From Bacillota bacterium (GTDB lineage Bacteria > Bacillota > Sulfobacillia > Sulfobacillales > Sulfobacillaceae), in contig JAKBWA010000030.1 of assembly GCA_021841025.1 (NCBI GenBank), positions 1 through 32,280 of the forward strand: a stretch of DNA of 32,280 nt. Direction: 5' to 3'. The position numbers and the translations under genes were made by a program. This document shows positions 1 through 7,623 of the stretch, piece after piece. Position 1 is the first letter of the stretch; each line of letters begins with the position of its first letter. The notes under the pieces are model-generated. The model was not told where the DNA came from. It saw only the letters and a list, made by a program, of their open reading frames with translations, and did no database searches.

Positions 1-3
1 ACG

Positions 4-939
4 TTATTTGTATCTAACCAAAATCTCTTCGAAAGTATCCTCGTGACTTCGAAACCAGCCGTCACCATACTGCTTAAGAAACTTGGTGCCATCCAAAATA
101 AGAGGCGTGTCCCAAAGATACCGCGTTTCACGAAATCCTCGTGCATCAGAATTGATGAATCCCAAAACCCATACGGTTAAAGGGCCAATCACCCGCAACC
201 GTATAGGTTTCAAGCTTATCCTTTGAGCCAAATGATAGGCGTCTAAGCCTGTTATGGCTTTGGGTCCAGGAATATGCCAAAGTTGTCCATATGATTCCGA
301 ATTTGCAACCAACGCCAACAGCACACCGGCAGCGTCTCGGACATGAACAAACTGATGAGGAAGGGTGGGATTGCCGAACCAACTCAGAGTTCCCGATTCC
401 AAACTCGAAAATGGTTCAATGCCTGGACCGTAAAAATCAGGGTATCGCGTCACCATGACGGTATGCCCCGACGACATTGCCTGGAATAAAAGCTTCTCCA
501 CACTTACACGAATTCTCCCTTTTTCGCTTATGGGTCGGCGCAATGCATCTTCAGGCACAGGATTTGTTGCAGGCCGGCCATAACAATACACATTGTCGAC
601 ATAGATATAGGGTCTTGGCGCATCGTCCAAAGCTCTTATAGTTTCGCTAATCATGTTCGGATACCCGGACCAATTATCATAGCGCTGATTTCTTGCATCG
701 ATAACCCAATCGACCTTTTCAAATACCGGGCGAAGTCTGTCGTGCTGCCCCAGACCTACTTCTTGAAGTTCAAGTCCTGGGTATAAAACCATGTCCCTCA
801 GAGCTTCTTCCAGACGCTTATGATTTCGACCTGTGGCCACTACTCCATATCCTTGTTGCAACGCTTCTCGAATTAGAGAGCGCCCTAACCTCCCCGTCGC
901 TCCAAGGATAAGGAGACGAGGGGTAAAAGATTTGGACAT
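4..939 (-). CDS. NAD(P)-dependent epimerase/dehydratase-like protein (extended SDR)
   Basis: A 311-residue protein with an N-terminal Rossmann motif, GATGRLGRSL at residues 13-22, typical of the atypical/extended SDR (NmrA/epimerase) group. Such proteins bind NAD(P) and act on sugar nucleotides or small carbonyl compounds; the substrate here cannot be told. The start is ATG with a strong GAGGAGG upstream, and the stop (TAA) lies at the window edge, so the gene is complete. It lies 56 bp downstream of a TetR gene on the same strand, and the gap holds a copy of the motif found at the TetR promoter. It is therefore probably co-transcribed with the regulator and controlled by it. The fold is confident; the specific activity is unknown. 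Confidence 0.8.
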   Translation of the reverse strand: MSKSFTPRLLILGATGRLGRSLIREALQQGYGVVATGRNHKRLEEALRDMVLYPGLELQEVGLGQHDRLRPVFEKVDWVIDARNQRYDNWSGYPNMISETIRALDDAPRPYIYVDNVYCYGRPATNPVPEDALRRPISEKGRIRVSVEKLLFQAMSSGHTVMVTRYPDFYGPGIEPFSSLESGTLSWFGNPTLPHQFVHVRDAAGVLLALVANSESYGQLWHIPGPKAITGLDAYHLAQRISLKPIRLRVIGPLTVWVLGFINSDARGFRETRYLWDTPLILDGTKFLKQYGDGWFRSHEDTFEEILVRYK

Positions 940-964
940 TAAGAAGCCTCCTCATTCATCTGTC

Positions 965-977
965 CGATCGTTCGGTC
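965..977. promoter_or_regulatory. Second copy of the putative TetR operator
   Basis: CGATCGTTCGGTC here repeats exactly the 13 bases at 1595-1607 in front of the TetR gene. It sits in the 56-bp gap just upstream of the epimerase. Inferred to be a second binding site of the neighbouring TetR protein. Confidence 0.5.
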
Positions 978-995
978 GTCGACGGCGAAAAATTT

Positions 996-1574
996 TTACT
1001 CTCTCTTCAAGATCTTCGAACATAGAACCAATACTTGATTAATTCGCAATTGTATCGCTTCATCATCCAGAGGATCCTGCCCATCTACAATCGCGTGATT
1101 GATAACGGCTTGGCAATACCCTATCAATGTCTCATTAGGCCAAGGCCGGATACTTTCTCCTTCTTCCCGAGCTTGTTGAAGCAATTGCTCCGCAATTCGA
1201 TTACCCTCGATTACCTGAGATTCCAATTGCGAATCACGAAGAAAGGCGTCCTGATGTTGACGAACGAAGCAAAACCGGTAGGCGACCCGGTGGTTTAGGC
1301 CCCATTCCGCAAGACTCTTGGCCACTTTTAGCAGACGACTCCATGCAGACTCCTCAGGTTCAGCGAGGGCATGCTGGATCACCTCATGTTCCGCTTGGAT
1401 AATATCCATAAATATGGCGCGAGCCAGGTCTTCTTTCCCTGCAAAGTGCGCATACAGGCTAGACTTGGTGGAAAATCCTGCGGCTTTCCGGATATCTTCC
1501 ATCCCCGTCCCGTTGTACCCTGTTTGGTCAAACAATTGTAGAGCAGCGTCCATAATCCGGCGACGCGAATCCAT
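996..1574 (-). CDS. TetR/AcrR-family transcriptional regulator
   Basis: About 192 residues. The N-terminal helix-turn-helix is typical of TetR: RRRIMDAALQLFDQTGYNG, then MEDIRKAAGFSTKSSLYAHF with the family's Y-x-HF ending. The C-terminal part is the usual variable ligand-binding helical domain. I choose the ATG at 1574 over the TTG one codon earlier because GGAGGG then has a 6-base spacing. A near-consensus promoter lies directly upstream with a perfect 12-bp palindrome at the expected transcription start, so autorepression is likely. It is probably co-transcribed with the downstream epimerase. The ligand is unknown. Confidence 0.88.
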   Translation of the reverse strand: MDSRRRIMDAALQLFDQTGYNGTGMEDIRKAAGFSTKSSLYAHFAGKEDLARAIFMDIIQAEHEVIQHALAEPEESAWSRLLKVAKSLAEWGLNHRVAYRFCFVRQHQDAFLRDSQLESQVIEGNRIAEQLLQQAREEGESIRPWPNETLIGYCQAVINHAIVDGQDPLDDEAIQLRINQVLVLCSKILKRE

Positions 1575-1591
1575 CAATTACCCTCCCTAAA

Positions 1592-1607
1592 GAACGATCG
1601 TTCGGTC
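1592..1607. promoter_or_regulatory. Putative TetR operator at its own promoter
   Basis: GAACGATCGTTC (1592-1603) is a perfect 12-bp palindrome extended by GGTC. It lies 7 bp downstream of the TetR -10 box, over the expected transcription start, which is a usual repressor position. Thirteen of its bases recur at 965-977. Confidence 0.6.
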
Positions 1608-1613
1608 TTAACA

Positions 1614-1642
1614 ATATTACCAACCGTTTATCCGGATGTCAA
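1614..1642 (-). promoter_or_regulatory. Sigma-A promoter of the TetR-epimerase unit
   Basis: On the minus strand: TTGACA (1642-1637), 17-bp spacer, TAATAT (1619-1614). This is a nearly ideal housekeeping promoter pointing into the TetR gene. Confidence 0.75.
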
Positions 1643-1696
1643 ATCTTTTGCAATTGCCAAAGAGGATACGTTGCAATTTCTCCTGGCAAGAATCGC

Positions 1697-1835
1697 TATA
1701 ATAGAAGTTGGCTGCGTCAGCCAGAGATTCTAGAAAGTGAACATGAATCTCATCTTCGGATTTTTGCCGGCAATGACCTCGGCCTTACACGCTGCTGTTG
1801 CCATGATTGTCCTATTGAGTATTCATTTCCCATAG
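1697..1835 (+). other. TATAAT box, short hairpin and possible 30-residue hydrophobic peptide
   Basis: TATAAT at 1697-1702 is followed at once by the inverted repeat TGGCTG-cgt-CAGCCA (1709-1723). From 1743 an ATG opens a 30-codon frame ending in TAG at 1833-1835. It encodes a mostly hydrophobic peptide (MNLIFGFLPAMTSALHAA, then VAMIVLLSIHFP), compatible with one membrane segment. There is no good ribosome-binding site (AGAAAGTG only) and no good -35 at proper spacing. It could be a small membrane peptide, a leader peptide or chance. Confidence 0.2.
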
Positions 1836-2400
1836 ACTTCTCGGTCGTAAATGTTCTGAAGGAATGGCAATGGCCTACACAACAAACCATCCCATCCTGT
1901 TCAGCATCCCTCCACTTGATATTTGGAAACGTCCAGCATCACGACTTTTGAAAATGTTGAACTAAAGCTGGTGCTTCGACGAACTGTCCGCTTTTGGCTA
2001 CATCGTTCCCGTTATCCTCTTAAACACCCACCGAAATATTTCTCAGAAGAGACAAATGCAGACTTGACATATGAAATAAAATTCGTGATATTTAAGTCGT
2101 CACATAACAGCAAATTCACTGCCCCCCCGCGCAATACCGATACAAAATACGATACCGGAACCCAGAAAGGATTGTTTTTAATGCTCCGATCTAACCCAGG
2201 GCAAGACCTCAAACTGAGTTTTAGCTTTAGGCCCCATTTCGGCAGAGAAGAGCACAATGAATTCCTCTCACTCTTATCAACTTTAGGGTCCTGGTTTTAC
2301 GAAGAGAGGTTCTGTGAGCAAACGGGTGGAGCTTAAGTCGGCATCGACACTTCGTTATAGACACAGAAGAATGACGACCGTACGGGAGGAGATTAGACCA
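1836..2400. other. Intergenic region upstream of the LysR gene
   Basis: No convincing gene is seen in these 565 bases. A long TTG-initiated plus-strand frame (1923-2336) has no ribosome-binding site and a composition unlike a folded protein. The region holds a candidate plus-strand promoter (2064-2092) and the small palindrome GAAATATTTC at 2033-2042. The latter resembles the core of the larger palindrome upstream of dabB. Confidence 0.5.
2064..2092 (+). promoter_or_regulatory. Candidate promoter for the LysR gene
   Basis: TTGACA (2064-2069), 17 bp, GATATT (2087-2092). It implies an untranslated leader of about 300 bases before the LysR start. The sequence CTTGACATATGA around its -35 recurs at the promoter of the DUF6671 gene (4444-4455). 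Confidence 0.4.
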
Positions 2401-3417
2401 ATGCCTTTTTCAGAGTACACATTTAACCTACATCAGTTGCAGGTATTTCGAACAGTAGCTCGCCGAATGAGCTTTTCCCGAGCCGCAGAAGACATGATAT
2501 TGAGCCAGCCGGCTGTGTCCATGCACATCAAGAATTTGGAAAAAGCAGTGGGACTGCCGTTATTCGAAAAAATTGGGCGCCGCATTCGCTTGACCGAGGC
2601 AGGTAACGAACTTCTACACCATGCCCACCGCCTATTTACGGTTCTTCAAGAAGCTTCTGAATCCATGGCGCAGCTAAGAGGCGGCGATGAGGGACACTTA
2701 AGGATCGCCGCAGATACCACCGCAGGAGTATATGTGGTGCCGGAATACCTAGGACTCTTTCGCCGGTCCTTTCCTCGGGTTGACATTAATCTCGACGTAA
2801 CGAACCGTGCGACGGTTTTAGAGCGCCTCCTCCTAAGGGAAGTGGATTTGGCAGTCATAGGACAATTCCCGACGGAAAAAGAACTCGTGGCCATACCTTT
2901 TCTCGTTAATGAGCTGGTGATTATTGCCTGGCCTGAGCATCCTCTGGCCAAACACCGTCAGATCCCTTTGGCTTCTGTGGCTCGAGAGCTGTTCCTAATG
3001 CGAGAAGAAGGATCAGGCACGCGCGCCACCCAGGAAAAATTCTTTGCAGAAGCCGGGTTAACCATTCAGAGAGGAATGGAATTAGCCAGCAACAGTGCCA
3101 TTAAACAGGCTGTAGCCAATGCCTTGGGCATTGCAGTCGTTCCTAAACGCTCTATTGAGTTGGAACTTGAAACAGGACAACTCGTCATTTTGGATGTCCA
3201 AGGGTTTCCGCGCATTCGGCATTGGCACATTGTACAAATCCGTGAGAGATTTCTTCCCCCTCCCGCGGTCCATTTCAAAATGTTGGTCTTGGAAAATCCT
3301 GACGGATTATGGCAAGGCAAAAGACAAAAGACTGAGGCCCTATTCTCTCAGTGTGACACCACACAGTGTCAGCTGGACGAACGCGAGGCCGCATTAGAGG
3401 GATCTAGTGAAAGTTAA
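2401..3417 (+). CDS. LysR-family transcriptional regulator, CbbR-like
   Basis: The start is placed at ATG 2401, which has GGGAGGAG 9-10 bases upstream; an open frame extends further up but lacks a better start. The product is about 338 residues. The N-terminal winged HTH (residues 10-68) contains FSRAAEDMILSQPAVSMHI and LFEKIGRRIRLTEAG, the hallmark of LysR regulators. The effector domain (ADTTAGVYVVPEYLGLFRR, then VDLAVIGQFP) resembles the CbbR branch that controls CO2-fixation genes. The C-terminal 40 residues are a polar extension beyond the usual fold. The nearest autotrophy-related target is dabBA, 5.6 kb downstream. That it regulates dabBA is inference; the family call is firm. Confidence 0.88.
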   Translation: MPFSEYTFNLHQLQVFRTVARRMSFSRAAEDMILSQPAVSMHIKNLEKAVGLPLFEKIGRRIRLTEAGNELLHHAHRLFTVLQEASESMAQLRGGDEGHLRIAADTTAGVYVVPEYLGLFRRSFPRVDINLDVTNRATVLERLLLREVDLAVIGQFPTEKELVAIPFLVNELVIIAWPEHPLAKHRQIPLASVARELFLMREEGSGTRATQEKFFAEAGLTIQRGMELASNSAIKQAVANALGIAVVPKRSIELELETGQLVILDVQGFPRIRHWHIVQIRERFLPPPAVHFKMLVLENPDGLWQGKRQKTEALFSQCDTTQCQLDEREAALEGSSES

Positions 3418-3773
3418 TTCTTCCCCCCAAAAACAATCCGGCTCCCTTTTCCCTAAGGGGATGTTTGTGTCTTGAATTCCTGGAAGGATAACGATTCACC
3501 CCATCTATTATCTTTAGCTTATCAATACTTTCGCACTTTAGTATTAGTCAATTGTTGAAATTGTTGATACGCTTTTACTGTGAACTTTCATCAATATCAA
3601 AAAGCACTGTCGTCCATATCACTGACTGGCCAGAAATGGCCCTAACCAGGAAATTTCGAGATAAGACCTTCCGATTACCAAATGTTCCTCTTCATTAACG
3701 AAAGAATTCTATTGTCGGATTTAAATGTCATTTCATGAGTGTTGTTCTCTCATCATAAGGAGGTGAAATATCC
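3418..3773. other. Intergenic region between the LysR and PsiE-like genes
   Basis: 356 AT-rich bases with no gene. They contain a short GGCCA-GAAA-TGGCC hairpin with a GNRA-type loop (3628-3641), the inverted pair AATAC/GTATT near 3525-3545, and a tandem TTGTTGAAA/TTGTTGAT repeat just after it. No clean terminator with a T-run follows the LysR gene, and no near-consensus promoter was found for the next gene. Confidence 0.45.
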
Positions 3774-4250
3774 ATGTTCCTGTCTCCCGCAACTTCCGCC
3801 TCGTCTCTGTCCTTTGTTCGTTCGTGGGTAGCCAGGATACTGATTTGGGGAATTGATATTTTGTATTTCACAGCGATTCTCGGTATTTTTCTCTTGGCTA
3901 TACACGTGATTGGCACCGTCTTTTATCATCTCAGCCTTTCACACCAGTCGACCTATGCCATTTTGTTGACCGTCTTAAATCCCATCTTGTTATTGATAAT
4001 GCTAGCGGAACTTCTGTACACCATTGCTTCGGCTATCGAAACGCACATGGTGCCGCTTCGGCAGCTCATAGCGCTACTGTGGATGGCACTCGTACGCCAT
4101 GCCGTCATCATGACCCAGACCGCGCCGTCTTTGGCTACCCCCAATGCCGCCGCAACTCTGGCGGGGCTTATGGTTCTTAGCTTGTGGCTCGGCAAATGGA
4201 CCCACCATCACCAAACTTCTACGTCATGGGATCCACCCGAAGTCCAATGA
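3774..4250 (+). CDS. PsiE-like small membrane protein
   Basis: 158 residues, ATG preceded by AAGGAGGTG at ideal spacing. Four hydrophobic segments are visible, roughly residues 20-48, 60-82, 90-112 and 125-142. The stretch LAELLYTIASAIETHMVP followed by ALVRHAVIMT matches the pattern of the PsiE (phosphate-starvation-inducible E) family, in which a short loop after a TM helix reads E-L-L-x-T-x-x-x-x-x-x-x-H. The function of that family is not established. The gene stands alone between the LysR and DUF6671 genes, and no Pho box was recognised. Membrane location is confident; family assignment is by pattern only. Confidence 0.6.
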   Translation: MFLSPATSASSLSFVRSWVARILIWGIDILYFTAILGIFLLAIHVIGTVFYHLSLSHQSTYAILLTVLNPILLLIMLAELLYTIASAIETHMVPLRQLIALLWMALVRHAVIMTQTAPSLATPNAAATLAGLMVLSLWLGKWTHHHQTSTSWDPPEVQ

Positions 4251-4330
4251 AAAAGTCTCCCCTTTCTCTTGCAACTACCGGTGGAGGCTTTGATCCACCC
4301 TTCACCAGAAGGCTTTAGGCGACGACATTA

Positions 4331-4411
4331 AGTGATTCCAAAGATCACTACGGTGTAGGAATAGCCCCAGGGGAATCATAGCAACGACGTGCAACGGTGA
4401 TCTAAGATCAC
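4331..4411. repeat. Pair of GTGATC-type inverted repeats upstream of the DUF6671 promoter
   Basis: AGTGAT-tccaaag-ATCACT (4331-4349) and the perfect 15-base palindrome GTGATCTAAGATCAC (4397-4411) share AGATCACT. Both precede the promoter at 4445, at about -125 and -70 relative to its start. Possible regulator sites; no known factor is assigned. Confidence 0.4.
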
Positions 4412-4444
4412 TCAGCAGGAATTTGACAAAGGCACGTGTTTGGC

Positions 4445-4480
4445 TTGACATATGATGATTGTTTCGCGACAATTATGTCG
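4445..4480 (+). promoter_or_regulatory. Promoter of the DUF6671 gene with overlapping inverted repeat
   Basis: TTGACA (4445-4450), 17 bp, GACAAT (4468-4473). The inverted repeat CGACA-atta-TGTCG (4467-4480) overlaps the -10 box and could be a repressor site. Because this promoter covers the ATG at 4452, the true coding start must lie further down. Confidence 0.5.
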
Positions 4481-4559
4481 TAACATCAATTATAGGGGGT
4501 TGCCTTTTCCCCCGGAACATGCCATTTTCAGTATTCGTGCAAGAAGAGGCGAGAATAAC

Positions 4560-5432
4560 GTGGCTCAAGACACTCTTAAATCCCATCCTTATTATGGCCG
4601 TACAGTGACTTTGGCCACAAAACATGGTAAAGAAACAGTTCTGGGTCCTCCGCTGAAAGCCGCTGTTGGCTTGATGATGGATGTACCCGAAGATCTTGAC
4701 ACCGATCGGTTGGGAACGTTTACGGGTGAAGTACCCCGGATTGGCAGTGCCAGGGCAACAGCACTCAAAAAAGCCAGGTGGGGAATGGCTATCACGGGGC
4801 GTCTTTTAGGGTTGGCTTCCGAAGGCAGTTTCGGGCCTGATCCTGAGTTGTTGTTTGTGCCAACATCCCACGAATTGTTAGCCTTCGTGGATGATGGTTG
4901 GGGTATCGAAGTCATTGAACAACTCATTGACCCAAATACCAATTATTCTCATCACGCTGGAAAAAGCCTCGACGACTTAGAGGACTTTCTGATCCAGGCT
5001 AAATTTCCGTCACATGGACTGATTGTCCGGCCCAACTCCGGATTAATGCCTGATCTCTTGTTCAAAGGCATTACGGATACCGAGGCGCTTCGTCGTACAC
5101 TTAAGACGTGCGCCTCAGCGTCCGAAGACGGGATGGCCCATGTCGAAACCGATATGCGGGCCTTTATGAACCCCACTAGGCGTAAGGTCCTCGGAAAAGT
5201 GGCACACAACTTGGGACGTCGGCTAAGGACATTATGCCCCCAGTGCAAAGCCCCGGGGTGGGGGATGGTTGATGTGATTAAAGGCCTTCCCTGTGAATGG
5301 TGCGGAGCAGAAACCTTGTTGACCCATAAGGAAGTTTATGGATGTCCCGCATGCGATTATGTGGAGAATCATCCGCGCCGAGATGGTCTGTCAAACGCTC
5401 CGGCATCCAATTGTCCCTACTGCAATCCCTAA
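4560..5432 (+). CDS. DUF6671-family protein with double zinc-ribbon tail
   Basis: I place the start at GTG 4560 (AGAGGCGAG about 7 bases upstream); the in-frame ATG at 4452 lies inside the promoter. The product is 290 residues. The body carries the conserved pattern of the DUF6671 family: LATKHGKE, GLASEGSFGPDPE, LLAFVDDG and TNYSHH. The tail has four CxxC pairs at residues 226/229, 245/248, 262/265 and 285/288, enough for two zinc ribbons. No catalytic activity is established for the family. The next gene on the same strand encodes a beta-carbonic-anhydrase-like protein 94 bp downstream, so the two may form one transcription unit. Regulation is suggested by inverted repeats at the promoter. 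Confidence 0.72.
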   Translation: MAQDTLKSHPYYGRTVTLATKHGKETVLGPPLKAAVGLMMDVPEDLDTDRLGTFTGEVPRIGSARATALKKARWGMAITGRLLGLASEGSFGPDPELLFVPTSHELLAFVDDGWGIEVIEQLIDPNTNYSHHAGKSLDDLEDFLIQAKFPSHGLIVRPNSGLMPDLLFKGITDTEALRRTLKTCASASEDGMAHVETDMRAFMNPTRRKVLGKVAHNLGRRLRTLCPQCKAPGWGMVDVIKGLPCEWCGAETLLTHKEVYGCPACDYVENHPRRDGLSNAPASNCPYCNP

Positions 5433-5526
5433 AACATTTCGACCGCATCCAATTTTCACCCAGCCGAGAGAACGAGATCAGATTTCAGAAGACTAGAAGA
5501 CTACAGGAAGAAGGGTTTCAGAGAAC

Positions 5527-6108
5527 ATGACTATAAACACCCAAGCCCGCTACAATACCAATATGTCCGCTATAGACGCAAGCTCCTCTCCGTCCTCTTT
5601 GTTTTCCTCTTCACCCTCGCACTCTCCTCGCTCCCTCATAGTGGGAGGGCTGTGGCCAGAGCATGAAAAAATAGTCGAAGAGCAATTGGAATGCCTCAAT
5701 CAAACGCTGTGGATTCGATGCGAAAGCGGCTTGTTATGGGATCCCTATGGATCTTTAATGCGCACTTTGTTAATGAGCCTCTTGCGTTTTCCCACCATTA
5801 AGACTGTTTACGTCGTTGCCGAAACTGCAGGACCTAACTCAACTTCTTCTTCAGGTCACAACAGCCCCGAGAGGAATCTCGCGCCTTTGGTGCCTCCGAA
5901 GACCCTAAACACCATCCGTTTTCTGTTGCAATATTATGGCATCAATCCAGACGATTGGCTGCGTGCTGACGACTCATCTGCGCCCCTTTATGTGGCTCAG
6001 AGCCTGCGCGTGATACGGCGTCATCCTCTTTTGCCCCAAAGGGTCACCGTTAAGGGATTTTTTCTAAAGGAGCCGGAGGGCATATTAAATCCCATTGAAG
6101 AAGAGTGA
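5527..6108 (+). CDS. Beta-carbonic-anhydrase-like protein lacking zinc ligands
   Basis: 193 residues from ATG 5527; the ribosome-binding site is weak, and ATG 5563 is an alternative. Residues 1-35 are Ser/Pro-rich and likely disordered. LWIRCESGLLWDPYGSLMRT and then LLRFPTIKTVYVVAE fit the beta-CA segment after the first zinc motif (IRNAGG, then a helix, then the strand before HTDCG). The end, SLRVIRRHPLLPQRVTVKGF, fits the beta-CA C-terminus (LR-HP-xx-V-x-GF). The positions of CxDxR and HxxC read as unrelated residues (VGGLWPEH and AETAGP), so zinc catalysis appears lost. It may be a structural or regulatory relative. The similarity is my reading by eye, not a search result. Confidence 0.5.
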   Translation: MTINTQARYNTNMSAIDASSSPSSLFSSSPSHSPRSLIVGGLWPEHEKIVEEQLECLNQTLWIRCESGLLWDPYGSLMRTLLMSLLRFPTIKTVYVVAETAGPNSTSSSGHNSPERNLAPLVPPKTLNTIRFLLQYYGINPDDWLRADDSSAPLYVAQSLRVIRRHPLLPQRVTVKGFFLKEPEGILNPIEEE

Positions 6109-6337
6109 GAATATGACCATTCACTTACGCAGATTAATAGGATCACTCCTGAGCGGAATGAGATCCCAAATGGCAAGAGTTTTGTCATTCCGGCCTAAGA
6201 TTTTCCCCACTCACGCACGCGCTCCCCCTGTTCTTTGTGAGGCCACAATGGTCGGGGCTTGTTCATTCATTCGTAGATTCTGACGCATCATTCGCAGTTT
6301 ATGAGACTATAGGCGGATAAATATGGGAGGATTTATC

Positions 6338-6958
6338 GTGACGTTATTTTATATGGTCCGCCACGGAGAAACCGAATGGAGCCGTGATGGCAACCGGTAC
6401 TGCGGGCGCACCGATATCCCTTTGACGGAAATGGGCACTTTGCAGGCAACGCTCTTGGCAGCTTTGCTGCACAAAGTTCCCTTCGACAAAGCTGTAGTGT
6501 CCTCGTTAAAAAGAGCCCGAGACACCGCTTTGCCCATCGTCAACCGAATTGGTATCGAAATGCAGATTGATCCGCGGTTACAAGAAATCGATTTTGGCGA
6601 GTGGGAAGGATTGACCCAAACAGAAATTGAAACGACCTTTCCCGGAGAATGGAATGCCTGGACCCGAGATCCGTTGAAGACGCAAGCCGGGAGTATGGGC
6701 GAAAGGGGCCAGGAAGTTTTCGACCGCATGACGGAAGTGCTCGCGGAGTATAGCCGTTACCAACACGTATTAATTGTCTCACACACCACAGCTATGCGCA
6801 TCATGATGGCTGGCACTTTGGGCATGCCCTTTCGTAATTACCGCAGGCTTGAAATTAACCCTGCCGATGTTTATGTGCTGAATATGAATAGCATGGCTGA
6901 AGTCAAGTGGAAAGCTCTAAACTGGCTGACAACCCCGCTTGGGGTCCCTCCGACTTAA
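6338..6958 (+). CDS. Histidine phosphatase family protein (phosphoglycerate mutase-like)
   Basis: About 206 residues. GTG at 6338 is preferred because GGGAGG lies 7 bases upstream; ATG 6323 in the same frame is an alternative with a weaker AGGCGG. The catalytic motif is MVRHGETEW (RHG at residues 8-10, His9 being the phosphorylated residue), with the second histidine in IVSHTTAMRI (His149). The acid region LQEIDFGEWEGL is typical of CobC/PhoE/GpmB-type enzymes. Members dephosphorylate sugar phosphates, alpha-ribazole phosphate or other small phosphoesters, and the substrate cannot be read from sequence. It stands alone, 230 bp from the preceding gene. Confidence 0.85.
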   Translation: MTLFYMVRHGETEWSRDGNRYCGRTDIPLTEMGTLQATLLAALLHKVPFDKAVVSSLKRARDTALPIVNRIGIEMQIDPRLQEIDFGEWEGLTQTEIETTFPGEWNAWTRDPLKTQAGSMGERGQEVFDRMTEVLAEYSRYQHVLIVSHTTAMRIMMAGTLGMPFRNYRRLEINPADVYVLNMNSMAEVKWKALNWLTTPLGVPPT

Positions 6959-7011
6959 GCTTCGGCACAACTTCAACAAGACATGGTGAAAGCATGGTAA
7001 TAAAGATGCAG

Positions 7012-7049
7012 GAACAAAACAAAAGGAGCTGGCATCTCGTGTCGGCTCC
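7012..7049 (-). terminator. Possible terminator of the winged-helix regulator gene
   Basis: GGAGC/GCTCC hairpin arms (7025-7029 and 7045-7049) are followed on the minus strand by TTTTGTTTTGTTC. The minus-strand stem has two A-C mismatches above 5 bp, while the plus-strand RNA pairs better but lacks a T-run. Direction is therefore uncertain. Confidence 0.35.
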
Positions 7050-7134
7050 CTCAGTTCCTCTGATTGATCTGGCCACAGAATAACGCTTTAACCCATAAAA
7101 AATAGCCGTGCTCCAATTTTCACTGTCCACGACC

Positions 7135-7416
7135 TTAACGCATATAAGCAAAAAGTTCCAGCAAATCCTTAATCGCCCGTCCTTCTTGCTGAGGGTGGCG
7201 CATGGGACGGTCGGGATGAATTTCATAACGGTTTTGGCGGCCATCCCGAAACCGGGTAATGTAGCCCGTTTCTTCTAAATCATCCAATATGCGCTGTACG
7301 GCTCTCTCCGTAATCCCCACAACCTCAGCAATATCTCTGGCCGTCATACGCCCTCCATTGCGGGCCAGACATAATAACACTTGAGAGTGATTAGTCAGAA
7401 AAGTCCATTCAGCCAT
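7135..7416 (-). CDS. Small winged helix-turn-helix transcriptional regulator
   Basis: 93 residues from ATG 7416 with AGGGGGCGG upstream. The pattern is a compact wHTH of the MarR/ArsR style: a first helix (HSQVLLCLARNGG), a helix-turn-helix (MTARDIAEVVGITERAVQRIL), then a recognition helix and wing (DDLEETGYITRFRDGRQNRY). The C-terminus is short and basic/acidic mixed, with no recognisable ligand domain. The gene is isolated, with an opposing phosphatase gene upstream in coordinates and a gene desert on its 5' side. Targets are unknown. Confidence 0.75.
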   Translation of the reverse strand: MAEWTFLTNHSQVLLCLARNGGRMTARDIAEVVGITERAVQRILDDLEETGYITRFRDGRQNRYEIHPDRPMRHPQQEGRAIKDLLELFAYMR

Positions 7417-7438
7417 CGTAACCGCCCCCTATGCACTA

Positions 7439-7467
7439 AATATGACACGAATTTCATGATCAAGCAA
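7439..7467 (-). promoter_or_regulatory. Candidate promoter of the winged-helix gene
   Basis: On the minus strand: TTGCTT (7467-7462), 17 bp, CATATT (7444-7439), about 23 bases before the start codon. Moderate match to sigma-A consensus. Confidence 0.35.
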
Positions 7468-7623
7468 TCCATGAACCCACGTTATTCCAGATAGTATAGG
7501 CAATTTTCATTACATAAAATTTTTCGAAACAGAATGGCTTTCCCGTGGTCAAAACTCCTTTTAAAGGGTTGCTGTTATTGACTTGGCGGACTTTCAACAA
7601 TCCCCTGACGCACTGAACGCAAT

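Noticed and set aside
1923-2336. 137-codon plus-strand frame before the LysR gene
   Set aside because: TTG start without ribosome-binding site, no family pattern, and a candidate promoter lies inside it.
4452-4559. 36-residue N-terminal extension of the DUF6671 protein
   Set aside because: The ATG lies inside the TTGACA/GACAAT promoter and has no ribosome-binding site; the GTG at 4560 has one and starts close to the conserved domain.
6095-6283. 62-codon plus-strand frame after the beta-CA-like gene
   Set aside because: Overlaps the preceding gene end, basic and low-complexity product, no ribosome-binding site.
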